From the NCBI GenBank assembly GCA_007449985.2, contig VIIQ02000180.1:27501-91500 (forward strand): DNA of 64,000 nt, given 5' to 3'. The notes under the pieces are model-generated. The model made no database searches and was not told the DNA's origin. It saw only the letters and a list, made by a program, of their open reading frames with translations. The DNA comes from Desmodesmus armatus. Its lineage: Eukaryota > Chlorophyta > Chlorophyceae > Sphaeropleales > Scenedesmaceae. Each line of letters opens with the position of its first letter. The first letter of the stretch is position 1. Made by a program: the position numbers and the translations under genes. This document shows, piece by piece, positions 31,801 through 42,703 of the stretch.

Positions 31801-34800
31801 TGGCCAGAGGCCGTTCCACGAGCACATACCCCTGCGCCTCCAGCTGCATCAGTGCCTGCAGGACAGAGAGATAGTATGATCACCTTGTGCATGATAGCTT
31901 GCCTTCCTGATGGCATTGTACACGTGCAGTCGCAAATTGTATGCTTGAGCGCTCATCGACATTGGCATCCAGGCGACAGCACCCCACCCTCCCCCGTTGG
32001 CATACCTGATACAGGGAGTGCCGCCGCTTGATGAGGCTGCCAGCACTGACGTTCAGCAGCAGCGGGATCTCTGCAGCATCTGAGGCACCGGCTGCTGTGG
32101 CAGCAGTCGCTGCTGCAGCTGGGGTGCCGTGTGGGGCTGCTGTCCCAGCTGCTGCAGCAGCTGGGGTCCTAGCCCTGTTGGCATCCCCAGCAGCCCGCTG
32201 CTCGGGTCCTCCCGGGGATTTGCAAGCAGCAGCTGCAGACTGGTGCTCTGTTGCAGCTGCTGGTGCTGTTGCCGCTGGCCCTTCCCCTGCTTGCAGAGCC
32301 AGCTGAGCTGCCCCTAGTGCTGCTAGATCTGGCTCCTCCACCCTGAACACAAAGTGCCTGCCGGGGCCCTGGAACTGCACCTCAATTGCTGCCCTGCTGA
32401 CATCAGTCCCCCTGCCCACTGCTGCAGCTGGTGCTGCCGGCCCTGTGGTTCTCTGGTCCCAGGGAACGTACTCAATCAGCATGTGGAACCCTTGCAGCTG
32501 CATGCATGGATGGTGCAGCTGCTCGTGCGTTGCCAGCACACACCCAGTAGCTGCTAGTGCTGATGCCACGGCAGACTCCCACGCTGCCTGTGCAGCAGGG
32601 TCTGCAGTTGCCCTGGCTGCATCACAGCCTGCTGCTCCAGCAGCTGCTGCTGCTGGGGTGTGTGCTGCTGCTGCGGGGGGCAGCTTCCGGTCCCTGTCTA
32701 GCTGCACTGCAATGACACCAGCGGCTGAGAGGGTAGTGTACAGGTTGGAGAATGCCATGCTCTCAGCCACCAGCAGCGATTTGAAGTCCTGCAGACATGC
32801 ACACAGCACCGCGCCATGTGAGCAGGTTGGGGGACTTTTGACTAGGTGTTATGACCCGGGCGACGGATACCAGATCGTCGATGCACCTGTTAGCCCAATT
32901 TGCAGCTGGCAAGCGCTGGTCACCATCCTACCTCTGGGGGGGTTATGTGCTGGCTGTGGGAGCGGGCCAACATCCACATGTTTGAGGAACTACTGAAACC
33001 GTCAGCCTGAAGCTGTGCTGCACCGAGCCAGCAGCTACAACATTACTTACCGGCTGGTCAGACTTGAGCCGCAGCACCAGTTCCCTCAAGCGTGAAAGCT
33101 TTGGATGCTCCCCACCAGCAGTCGCTGCCCCCGAGCTGCTGCCGCTGCTGGCTGCTGCTGCGGCTCTGGCAGGCGTCCTTGGCGCCTTGTCCAGGCCCTC
33201 AGCAGCTGTGCTGAGCGCATCAAGTGCCGCCCTGCATGCCTCTGCAACAGAAGGCAGTCGCTGCAGGCCGTGCTGCAGGAACATGTGCGCGACACGTATG
33301 CCGTAGTGCAGCAGGCATGCTGCTGTCTGACTCAGCAGCACCAGCACCACCAGCTGCTTGTTGTGCTGGCGCTGCTGTGCAGAAGGGCCCTGCCCTGACT
33401 GCTGCTGCTGCTTCTGCTGCTGGGCCTTGTGCTGCAGCAGCATCTGCTGCGCTGGTGTGTCCTGCCATACCAGGGACCCCACCAGCTCTGGTCCTGGGTA
33501 CTGCATGGCGGCCAGCACAGACCTTCGCATGGCATCCAGCTGCAGGAGAAGCTGCTGGATGGGCTCTGATACTGCCACTGTTATGACAGACGGCCCCGCA
33601 GCAACAGCGGCCTCTGCTGCTGCTGTAGCCGCTGCTGCTGCCGCCAGCTGGCCAGCAGCAGCAACACTGGTGACCCCGTTGAGGGCCAGGTCAGCTGTAG
33701 CTAGGGCAACATCCTGCTGCAGCTGCTGCGCCTGCTGCTGCTGGTGCTGGGAGGCCACCACGCCAGGGCTGTGCTGCTGCGGCAGCTGCTGAGTAGAAAG
33801 CCGAGTGACATCGTCCGGCTGCTGGTCAGCTGCTGCTGCTGCTGCTCGTAGATCTGGCACATCCCCAGGCAGCTGCTGCTGCTGCTGCTGCTGGGATTGC
33901 AAAGCTGATGCACGGGCTCTCTTGGGCGCTGCAGGGGGGGAAAGTGACACCTGTGGAGCAGCAGCATGTGCAGCTGTGATATCCCGCCCCTGCTGCTCAC
34001 CAGGCGACATGGCATCCCCTGCAGTAGCTGCTGCCACCAGCACAGAGTGGCGCTTCTTGCCGCGCTGACCCTGTGCACCCTGCAGCTGCATGAAGAAGTC
34101 AAGATCCGAAGGAGCTGCACCCGCTGCTGCAGCTGCTGGGGCAGCGGGTGTGGCAGCTGGGGTCCTTGCAGTTGCTGCTGCCTGCAGAGGGCCGCCAGGA
34201 GTCTGCGGCATGCTGGCAGCTGTCTGGGCAGCCTGCTGACGGGCCAGCTGCTGCCAAGCTGCTGCAGCTGCAGCAACCTCAGCAGGAACGGCCTCTGCTG
34301 CTGCATGTTGCTGTGGTGCCAAGCTCTTGGCACCCCTGCTGCTCTGGTTGGTGGGTGCTGGTGGGGCACAACCAAGAGCTGGCTGCAGAGGGGGCATTGT
34401 GCCTGCAGCCTGTGTGCTTGCAGGTGTGCTGGCACAGCCCTCCAGCAGGTATGCTGTGAACTCCTGCCTGCTGTGCCACTGTGCCAGCTGCTGAGTGCTC
34501 CATGCAGCTGTGTCCTCTGTGCGGCCTCCTGCAGCTGTTGCAGAGCCTCCAGCGGCATAAACAGCAGGATCCTGCTTGATGCTGAGGTCCTGTTGCAGCT
34601 GCTGCATGCTAGGGTGTGCCAGCACCCTGTGCAGCCATGCACCCTCATCCCCAGCCAGCTGCTCATGCCTGCTCGCTGCCTGCAGCTGCTGGTCATGCCC
34701 ACCTGCTGCTACTGCTCCTGTAGCCCCCCGCAGCCGCTTGCTTGCTGGTGCAGCACACAAGCTGCTGCGCCTCTTGCTGTCCTTGCTGACCGCCAGCTGC

Positions 34801-37800
34801 TGTGGTGGCTGCAGCAGGGACCAGTCAAAGTACAGCTCCAAGTGAGCTGTTGACTGCCGCTGGCAGCCGCAAGCTGCCATGAGCTCAGCACACGTGCAGC
34901 CGGAGCCTGCAGTACTGCCACCTGCACCCACGACACACCAGGTGTCGTCTGTGTCAGGGAACAGCAGCACTGGTAGCAGCAGGGTGCTGGCTGCATCCTC
35001 AAGCTGCATGTCAGCTGCCAACATCCCCTCCAGCACAGTCGCTCCCAGCACTGCCCACTGCCGCTGCTGCTGGTGGGAGCTGGAGCACTTCTCAGTAAGC
35101 AGGCTGTGCGGTTGCTCAGCACCGTGAACCCCACCAGCAACAGCACCACCAGTGGGTGCTTCTGCTGTGCCAGCAGCAGCTGCCTGCAGGGCTGCACCCC
35201 TCAGCATGGCCAGCACAGCAGGAGGGCATTCTGGATGAGCTGCAGGCATGGCAGACGCCACACCTGCTGTTGCCGTGACTGTGCCGGCCCCCACACCTTG
35301 CTTGCTGAGGTTGCCCCAACAGGCATCCCAAGCAGCAGCGCCTGTAGACACCCCACATAGCTCCCACTGGTCGGCAGATGCCTGCAGTGCTGTTTCAGCC
35401 GCTGACAGGGCCGATTGCAGCAGCTGTAGGTTGAGGGGCCCTGCTGGCTGTTCAGGGAGGTATACAGGCACCTCGATGAGCATGCTGCCTTGTGACAGCT
35501 GGCCTGGCTGGGTGTCTTGTGATCCTGCACCTGGGCTGCTGGCATCTGGCGCTGGTGCTGTTGGTGACCTTTGGCTTGCCTCCTGTGGCTGGTCCTGCGC
35601 GTCTGTGTCAGACGGGGTGCTGGTGGGGACAGGTGCAACAGCCACAGCTGTGTCAAGCTGAGCTGCTGAGGGCAGCAAGGCAGCAGGTGCTGCGGTTGCT
35701 GCTGCTGTCAAGGCCTTGAGCTGTATGCTGCTGCGTGCTTTGGTCCTGCCAGCACGCCCTGAAGCAGCAGAGCTGCCAGCATAATGTGGTGCGGCTGCAG
35801 CACGGGCAGCAGCAATGCTACCCCTTCTGACGTGAGCCTCTGCTGCTGCAGCTGCAGGCTTGGCCTTTGTCTTCGGCCTGTGCATGGCTGCAAGCCACCT
35901 CAGCACAATCTTGCCTGCACTGGGCTCTGGCTGCAGTATGCTTGCAGCGGGCCCCTCCTGACCCATGTGCTGGCCCTGGCTGCTGCTGCGCATGGGGACA
36001 ACAGTGCACAAGGGCGGGAGGGCTGCAGGCAGCACACATGTAGGCAACCGCAGCAGTGGTAGCTGCTGCTGCGGCTGTTGCCGCTGTCCAGGCAGCAGTC
36101 CTGCAGCAGCGGCAGAGCTGCCCAGAGGCATCTCCAAGCAAGCCACCCCTGCTGCTGTGCCATCACCCACTGAAGCACCTGGAAGCCCTGTGCTGCTGTC
36201 CTTACTGGCAGCAGCTAGAATGCTGCTGTGGTAGCGTGTCTGCTCTGCAGCTGAGAAGGCCGTGACAGCGGCCAGGGAGCTGATGGTCACTGCTGCTGGC
36301 TGTGCTGGGGTGCTGTCCTGCAGCTGCAGCCATGCAGCGGGAAACACAGGCTTGTCCAGGTTCAGAGCTTGCTGGTGCCAGCTAGGCTGTACAGGGTCTC
36401 CATGCGTGCAGCCAGCCTGTGGTCCTGCAGCATGGCCACCGTTGCTGGTGGCTGGCAGGGCAGGCAGGTTGCCAGCACAGCTCAGCACAACAGTCGCTGC
36501 TCCGGCTGCAGGAGCCGGTGCGCTTGTCGTGCCAGCACTGCTGGCAGCTGCATCATGCTGACTGGCTGCAGTTGGAGCCGCTGCATCAGGTTCTGCCGCT
36601 GCGTGCTGTGGGCTGCTGTGGTCAGCAGATGCCACAGCGACCACTGCTGCTGCTGATGCTGGATGGCAGACACTGCCAGCAAAAGTGCTGCCATGGGCTG
36701 CACCTGCAGCACCAGCAGGCTGCCACTGCTTGTGCTGCTGCAGCACCCATGCACGCACCAAGTGCTGGACAGTGGAAGTGGGCACCACCGCTGGTGCTGC
36801 GGCTGTTGGCAGCTGTGTGCCTGCTGCAGCTGGGGTGCTGGGGCCACTGTGTGCTGGGGCCTGTGAAGAGGGTGCTGCAGGAACACTGTCCTGCACAGAA
36901 CACACCTGCAGGGCAGAAAACAAGTTGTCTCAGCATGCTGGCATGCAGTCATAACAGTGTACACCCACCCAGCTGCAGTGCTTGCTGCTGCTTGTGTTGT
37001 GCGAGCGTCAGCAGTCTGGGTTTTGATTCAACAGACCTTTGTGACTGCTGCCTGCCAGCAGTGTGGGGTAGAGTCCTCGGGCACATCCTTTCTCAGCTGC
37101 TGTAGCTCCTGTGGTTGGCACAGCTGGAGTGCCGACCCCTGCAGCAACAACACACCATGCAAGCAAAGTGAGCTTGTACGACAGTTGCCCCATGTCCCAT
37201 CTGCAGGAGCCGACATCTGCAGGAGCCGAGCGCGACTTGATTTGTGATTCAACAGCAGCTCCTGGGCCTGCAGCAGTCAAGAGTAACCATGTACAAAGTA
37301 GAGACATTGTACTGAGGTGGCTATGATCACAACACACCTGCCAGCGGGCATCTGCTCCCCAGCAGGTGCCTGCGTCCAGGATGACTGGCGTGTCCAGCAG
37401 GAGACCAGCAGTGAGCCCACCCTCGAGTGTGGTGTCACAGCTGAAGGCACTGACGCTGCTGCTGTCAGCTGCTACAACGCTGTATCTGCTGAAGCTGGCG
37501 ACCTGGCTTGCAGCAACCTCTGCAACTGTGCGTACCCTTCCTGCTGGTTGATCACTGCTGTTGGCCACAGCACTTGCAGCTGGTGCTGCTTGGTCGCTGC
37601 CGGGAGGTGTGCTTGCCAACTGCTTGACAGACGGCTGCACATGCTGCCCCAGCGCCGCCCAGGAGCGCTTGCTGAAAGACCTTTCGGCCTTGCTGCGTGG
37701 TGCTGCCGCAGCTATGTCCCCAACCTGCTCCTGAGTGTGCCCCAAGTCCAAGGCCAGCTGGACGCTCTGCTGCACCCACATCCCCTCAACGTCAACTGAC

Positions 37801-37949
37801 TCAGAATCGTCATCGTGGGCGTCAAGTAGCTGCTGGTGAACAGCAGGGACGGGCAGCAGGTGGCCTTGAGCCTTGCGCTGCTGCTGCACCACTGCTGTGA
37901 AGAAGGACAGGCCCGCAAAGCCAGGCAGGCCCACGTGAGTGACCATCAT
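28852..37949 (-). CDS. SHOC1/ZIP2-like meiotic crossover protein (XPF-like, no nuclease)
   Basis: SHOC1 (Zip2) works with its PTD/Spo16-type partner on branched DNA to promote class I crossovers in meiosis. Exons in phase 0: 37949-37338, 37267-37037 (least certain), 36905-33051, 32788-32006, 31855-31688, 31223-28852; about 2,673 residues, swollen by Ala/Gln-rich sequence. Family features in order: LHYGIRVAHMFL near the end of exon 3; DFKSLLVAESMAFSNLYTTL opening exon 4; HSLYQALMQLEAQGYVLVER across exons 4-5, then DVVLTPRACLCIMDD; YDCVYILLELGD and GVKLQLLTCFSA; and helix-hairpin-helix ALNPLSAAVLASHGADL (~2008). No ERKX3D nuclease motif is seen, as expected. The C-terminus reads KYKLPGAAGQGG...GYQTKLCWG then stop, resembling the family's tail, but only if one G is added to the five-C run at 28880-28884 (plus strand). 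Confidence 0.65.
31287..31450 (-). repeat. Two ghost copies of the SHOC1-like exon 6 start
   Basis: Units about 97 bases apart repeat the acceptor and first codons of the real exon at 31223 (CTCCTGCAG|GACTCCGGCC). One unit reads CTCTTGCAG|GACTCAGACC near 31320. The other, near 31418, has lost the AG (TTGCATG) but keeps CAGGCCTTGCCCTGCAGGCG. Both run into an in-frame TGA within a dozen or so codons, so using either would truncate the protein. Confidence 0.75.
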
Positions 37950-40337
37950 GCACTCAAAGTTATGGGCTTCAGTAACTTCTGAGGATCATGAGGATGAGTT
38001 TGAGCTCAGCCAGCAGGGTTGATCAAGAAACGAAGGCAAGGCCAAGGCGTGGCTACATAACGATGATCGAACATTTCTCGGGCTCTAAATTGGAGGGGTG
38101 CGTTGATTCTTCGAAAAGGGTTGGGACGTTCAGCATGGTCTGACAGGCTGTCAAATTCAACTGCTGGCAGTTGGAACAAGTACAACCGCCAACCAAGTAC
38201 TGTAGCATGCCACTTCTCCGACTGTGTTTCATCGACCAATACCAATTATTCGAAGATCGGCACCGAGGTGTGCCGTTGTGGCCCTTCCCACAGATTTGTC
38301 CTCACACCTCAGAGTTGTACTCATACCTGGCGGTACCGGTACTGGTCGGTGTTGCACATCAAATGCACATCATTGTTGCCAGAGTGTGTGCACAGCTTCC
38401 GTGGATATGATCAGGGTGCTGTCAAGCGCTGCAGCCACTGCCATCATGGCATGCCATTTGCCGCACAGGCGCTAACAGCTTGGGCTACGTTATGCCGTGC
38501 CGTGCTGTGCTGGTCTCCTTGCTTTGGGTAGCCAAAAACACAGAAGAAAAGCTGAAAGGCCTGGGAGTAGGACCAGCATTTCCTGGACTGCTGAAGACTG
38601 CACCACCTAGCAGGTAGACGTGTGGAAGAGATATGGAACACAAGACATGCAGCCATCAAAAATGCACATACATACGCCAGATCAACATGGAGCAAAAGGA
38701 AAAACGAAGTGCACCTCCAAAACGAAACCCAGCACAGGAAAAGAAGAAAGCTTTAACAACCCCCGTGACCCCTAGGGTGTCTCTTGCACCTGGGGGCATG
38801 GTGGGGACGTGGCGACTGCGGCGCAGTCACACACGTTCTCCGCCTTAAACAACGCGGTGTGCCTGGCCCTCCGCGTCATCTGTCTCTCTCTCTCTTGGGT
38901 AGCCACAAAAAGCTGCCACTGCTGCCTGCAGCAGATCGATCAGCCCTTGCTTCATTTACCAAGTGACCCAGGGCCATAGGGTGTCTACAGGGCCATAGGG
39001 TGTCTACAGGGGCAGTGCTGCAGAACAGCTAGCTGAGGCCACCTGTTGAACACCAAGTGTGACTGCACTGAGGCCAATATGGATTGGATGTGACAGCTAA
39101 CTTGCCCATTGGGGTGCTGAGGCGGCCAGCCGGCGCTGTAGCTGCAGGGGACGTTGGCCAGCAGCACTTCAGGCGCTCATGCATATGCTGCCGTAGTTGA
39201 CTATTGTAGCCACTAGCCCTTTGCCTGACAGTGCCTGTCAACGCTGTGCTGCAAGTCAAGTTGATTCACTTGGTGTTTCAGGCCATACACATGGTTGCTT
39301 CTGAGTAGAAGTATAGGCGTGCCTCGACTGCTGTACAGTGTGCTTACAAATGTGCTTACACAACATGCATGTGCTTACATATTTAATTGCTGCTACACTT
39401 TGCCACTGTTACAGGTCCTGCCGCCACACAAATTTTATCTCTGCGCCATCTGCAGTTACAGCAGTAATGCCCATGATGAAGCTACCATACTCAACAACAC
39501 ACAGGGCTGCTGATTACATCAGGGAACATCGTAATGCATGGCTGGCCAGCACAATGGCCACAAGTTGGGTTTCTGGCACTGCTGAACGGTGCTGTCCAAC
39601 AGGTGGGCCAGATCAGAAGGAGTAACTTGAAGTAATCGACTGCCAAAGTCCACACCAAGCGCGGGGAACGGCTCACACTTTGTCGCAATGCAGCAATTGA
39701 AACAACAGCCTGCCCACAACACAAGCAACGTCATTGACGCAGAAGGCTTCTGCTGAGCAAGCCAGCTAAGCTGCAACCTGCCATGGCTGCAATCGAGCTG
39801 TTTCAACTGGAAAAGATCAAAGCCCATGAAAACGGCCACTTGAGCTGTGTGGGCAGACTATGGATCAAAGGGCAAGTACGGCTGCCAAAAGCGTCCTCAC
39901 TGAGTGAGCGTGAGGAGGGTACCTGTCATCTTGTGCCACGATCAGCAATGAGTCAGGCATCGGATGCAGCCAGCTGGGTGGTTAGGAACAAGGATGAGCA
40001 AGGACGTCATGACGAAGCATGGAACAACTACGCACAAATGTTGACTGATAGGAAGCCAATCCCAAGGCTGAGTAACTCTTGCAGCCTGCAACGGTCACCG
40101 GACTAGTAGTCACAGGTGTGCATGTGCACCACAGAACCTGCAACTCAACCAGGCACCATGTTGCCACACTGTGTGCATACAAATGGCACATGAACTCTGG
40201 AAACCCATATGGGTATCATGCTGGGTTCAAATCGCTATTGTGGCCATGACATCGCCAACTCCCACATCAAACGGCATTGCTGCATGCTGTCACTGACACT
40301 GGCAGCCCGTCTCTTGCAGCCACCCAAGACCTGTACC
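37950..40337. other. Spacer with small unassigned open frames
   Basis: It contains the 5' flank of the SHOC1-like gene and the 3' flank of the MARVEL-like gene. Small frames include a 79-codon minus-strand one at 38006-38245, a lysine-rich 54-codon plus-strand one from ATG 38687, and a TC run at 38881-38897. None has splice or family support. GTGCTTACA recurs three times at 39340-39380. Confidence 0.4.
39783..40106 (+). CDS. Possible small protein, 107 residues, unknown
   Basis: ATG in a good context (TGCCATGGC) opens a frame of mixed charged composition (IELFQLEKIKAHENGHLSCV, NKDEQGRHDEAWNNYAQML) that closes with two TAG codons in a row. It lacks the low-complexity look of chance frames here, but has no homologue I recognise. 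Confidence 0.25.
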   Translation: MAAIELFQLEKIKAHENGHLSCVGRLWIKGQVRLPKASSLSEREEGTCHLVPRSAMSQASDAASWVVRNKDEQGRHDEAWNNYAQMLTDRKPIPRLSNSCSLQRSPD

Positions 40338-42060
40338 TCATCCACGCCAGACCCCTCCATAGTTGTCACCCGGTGCAGCACCGCCATTGACACCAACTCG
40401 GCATGTGCCATGCTCAATGTCAATGGGAGCAGCCTGGTCACGTGCAGGATCCGGTCCAACAAACGCCACTGCCGGGCCGGCAGTGTGGCCGTTGCTGCCG
40501 TTGGCAACCTTGATGAACTGGGTTTTGGCAGGGGCGCCCTTGCTGTGCTTGGGGCTCTCGATGTCGGTGTGCTTGGCGGCGACAGCAGCAGCGTCGGACT
40601 GTACGCGTGCTGACTTACGGTTGCGATGCACACCAATTGCAGACACCGCGATGAGCGCAGACCACACTAGCCAGCCAAACCTGCAGGGCAGGGTACACAC
40701 GAAATGCGCAGTACACGGCACGTTACTTGAAATATCGAACCCTACAGTGTCATGAAACAGGTAGGCGCTGCTAGCGTCAGCAGCCTGCTGGCAGCCGCTT
40801 GTGCTACATGGTGGCGCATGGGCCACTCACGTCAGGACCATTTTGCTGGTGGCAAGCTGGTTGCAGCCGCTCGCCCAGTGGCAAGCACTGCCTTGCGCAC
40901 ACAACACGCTCAAAACTGGCACCACACACACTTACCACAGCATTACAGCTGTCCCAGTGATGACGCCAACGTCCTGTGGGAGGTCCTTGGCATGCTTGAC
41001 TTCAAAGCAGCTCGAGACGCAGGCACCAGCAGCCAGCCAGAGGATCCACCAGATGGCTGAGATGAACAGCTGAACGAAAGGCCACCTTGCCCAGGGTGCA
41101 CTCTTGGCGTCTGACTTGGCCACAGTGGCATCGTAGAAGCGGGGGATCAGGAGGATCAGGCCAAACAGCAGGTTCCAAAACACACCTGCATGTCAACAGT
41201 TCGTAGCACGTTGCATGCTCAGCATATGGGCCACTGCCCTGAGGGGTAGCTACATACAGGCCCGGGGCTTGTTGTCCATCACACACGCGTGCACGTATGT
41301 GCACATCATTGATTGACACTGGTCTATGCAGCGGAACTGAACAATGGCAGCAAAGAGGCATGTAGAACGTGGGGCTGTCAACATCAGGCAGTGACTTACA
41401 CCTGATGTAAACTGTGCATCATGTTTGTCACGAACCAACGATTGGCACATGTTGCAGTGGGATCATGGATTGTGGTAGCAAGTGGGAAGGCACAACGCAC
41501 CCACTGTGGCGGCGCCAATCACCAAGGGTGCATACTGATTGAAGTAGTTGACGTCATCATCGCCCATGCCTGATCTCAAGCCTTTTGTGAACATCTTCCC
41601 CACACTTGCAAGGAGGCGCCGACCACTGCAGACAGCCACACCGTGGCACAGTGGGAGGGAGGGCTGCCGCAGCTGAGTGCACTTTGCCAACTGAAAACAA
41701 GTACGTCGCTATGTTGGTCAACATGAACCACTGTATGTCTAAGGCATGGCTGGTGCTAGGTGGTGGAGACGACACTTGTTGCAGCAGCAAACACGGGCCT
41801 GCCCCAGCCATGCGCGGTCAGACAGCACCGTGTGACACGGCAAGCCACAGCCGTTGGGTGGGCCACCCACAGCTGACTGTAAGAACCCACCTAGAGCCGG
41901 GATATTGCAACATGGAGTTGCACAAGGAAGCACCCAGCATCCTTGTGCACTCCTCAACACTGCTGATCTCGCTGGATGTCTGCATGCCGCTGGCAGCCAT
42001 GCCGATAACAATGAAAGCCAGGACGAACTGTGGGGACAGCACAGCAGCGGGAAACCACAT
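40338..42060 (-). CDS. Four-pass membrane protein, MARVEL-like
   Basis: Exons 42060-41891, 41625-41501, 41185-40936 and 40680-40338 join in phases 2, 1, 2 and give 295 residues ending in TGA. Four hydrophobic segments are visible: FVLAFIVIGMAASGM (residues ~12-26); APLVIGAATVGVFWNLLFGL extending to LILLIP, formed across the exon 2/3 junction; FVQLFISAIWWILWLAAGA; and VGVITGTAVMLWFGWLVWSA across the exon 3/4 junction. Loop 1 has two Cys (EECTRMLGASLC) and SGMGDDDVNYFNQ. The cytosolic tail is hydrophilic and basic, about 95 residues. This fits the MARVEL/CASP-like tetraspan layout used in membrane apposition and trafficking, but the match is by topology, not a signature. The start at 42060 (MWFPAAVLSPQ) is the simplest choice; CCCCACAG just after it could instead be an acceptor for an unseen exon. 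Confidence 0.65.
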
Positions 42061-42703
42061 GACGAGTCAGCGTGGTTCAAGGTGCTGCTACGTATTTGCG
42101 GGCGAGTCGTTTCGTTGTCAGGTGTATGACACATACCCCGGCGATGTGCAGCCCTACTGTCGCCCAGTGTAGGCGTCTGGAAGCCATTCTGCCAATTTGC
42201 GTGGTATGGTGTCGAGCTGTCGTCGGTTGCGAATTGTTGCTAAAAAACACGTTGGTAAGCAGCGGGATCAACACTGAATAATTATAGCATTGTGCTTGCA
42301 ACACTCTTATGATTGCAGTTGGTGCTGCGTGGCTGTTCTTGCGACGTGACTCAATTACGCTTTCGCCGTGCACCTTGCGGCGACGGCCCGTGCGGCGCAA
42401 GCTGATGACACGCGGCAGCTGTTGAATGCGAATGATTTGTTGCGGAACATTTCGGTGTTTATACCGGACAGCGTGGTGATGGCGCGGCAATAGCTCTTCG
42501 ACTTGGGGAGTTTAGGCTTGGATATGATCGCGACTGGCGCACGTCCAAGCAAGCTATTGGTTCGCCGACCAGCGCAGCAAACTGCATGGTGCCTGCTGTA
42601 ACCTCGAACACAAGCCCGGTCGTCCAACAAAAGTAACTTGGCATGCCATGACTGAGCACCCCAACCGTGGGTTACAGCTGCTCCCGCACCTCCCCGCAGT
42701 CAA
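42061..42703. other. Spacer between two minus-strand genes
   Basis: It holds TGTAA on the minus strand at 42676-42672, 28 bases after the stop of the HEAT-like gene, and the 5' flank of the MARVEL-like gene. A minus-strand frame at 42355-42630 includes MFRNKSFAFNSCRVSSACAA, which could be an alternative N-terminal exon, but no donor joins it convincingly. Confidence 0.45.
42672..42676 (-). terminator. TGTAA poly(A) signal, HEAT-like gene
   Basis: Minus-strand TGTAA lies just downstream of the TAA stop at 42704. A second TGTAA overlaps the stop itself (GGTGTAATTG). Confidence 0.6.

Noticed and set aside
38006..38245. 79-codon minus-strand frame upstream of the SHOC1-like start
   Set aside because: It reads well (RREMF-like charged sequence) but an equally long frame overlaps on the plus strand, and there is no splice or homology support.
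40222..40245. GGTTCAAATC resembling a tRNA B box
   Set aside because: The flanking bases do not pair into a T arm and no acceptor or anticodon stem can be built around it.
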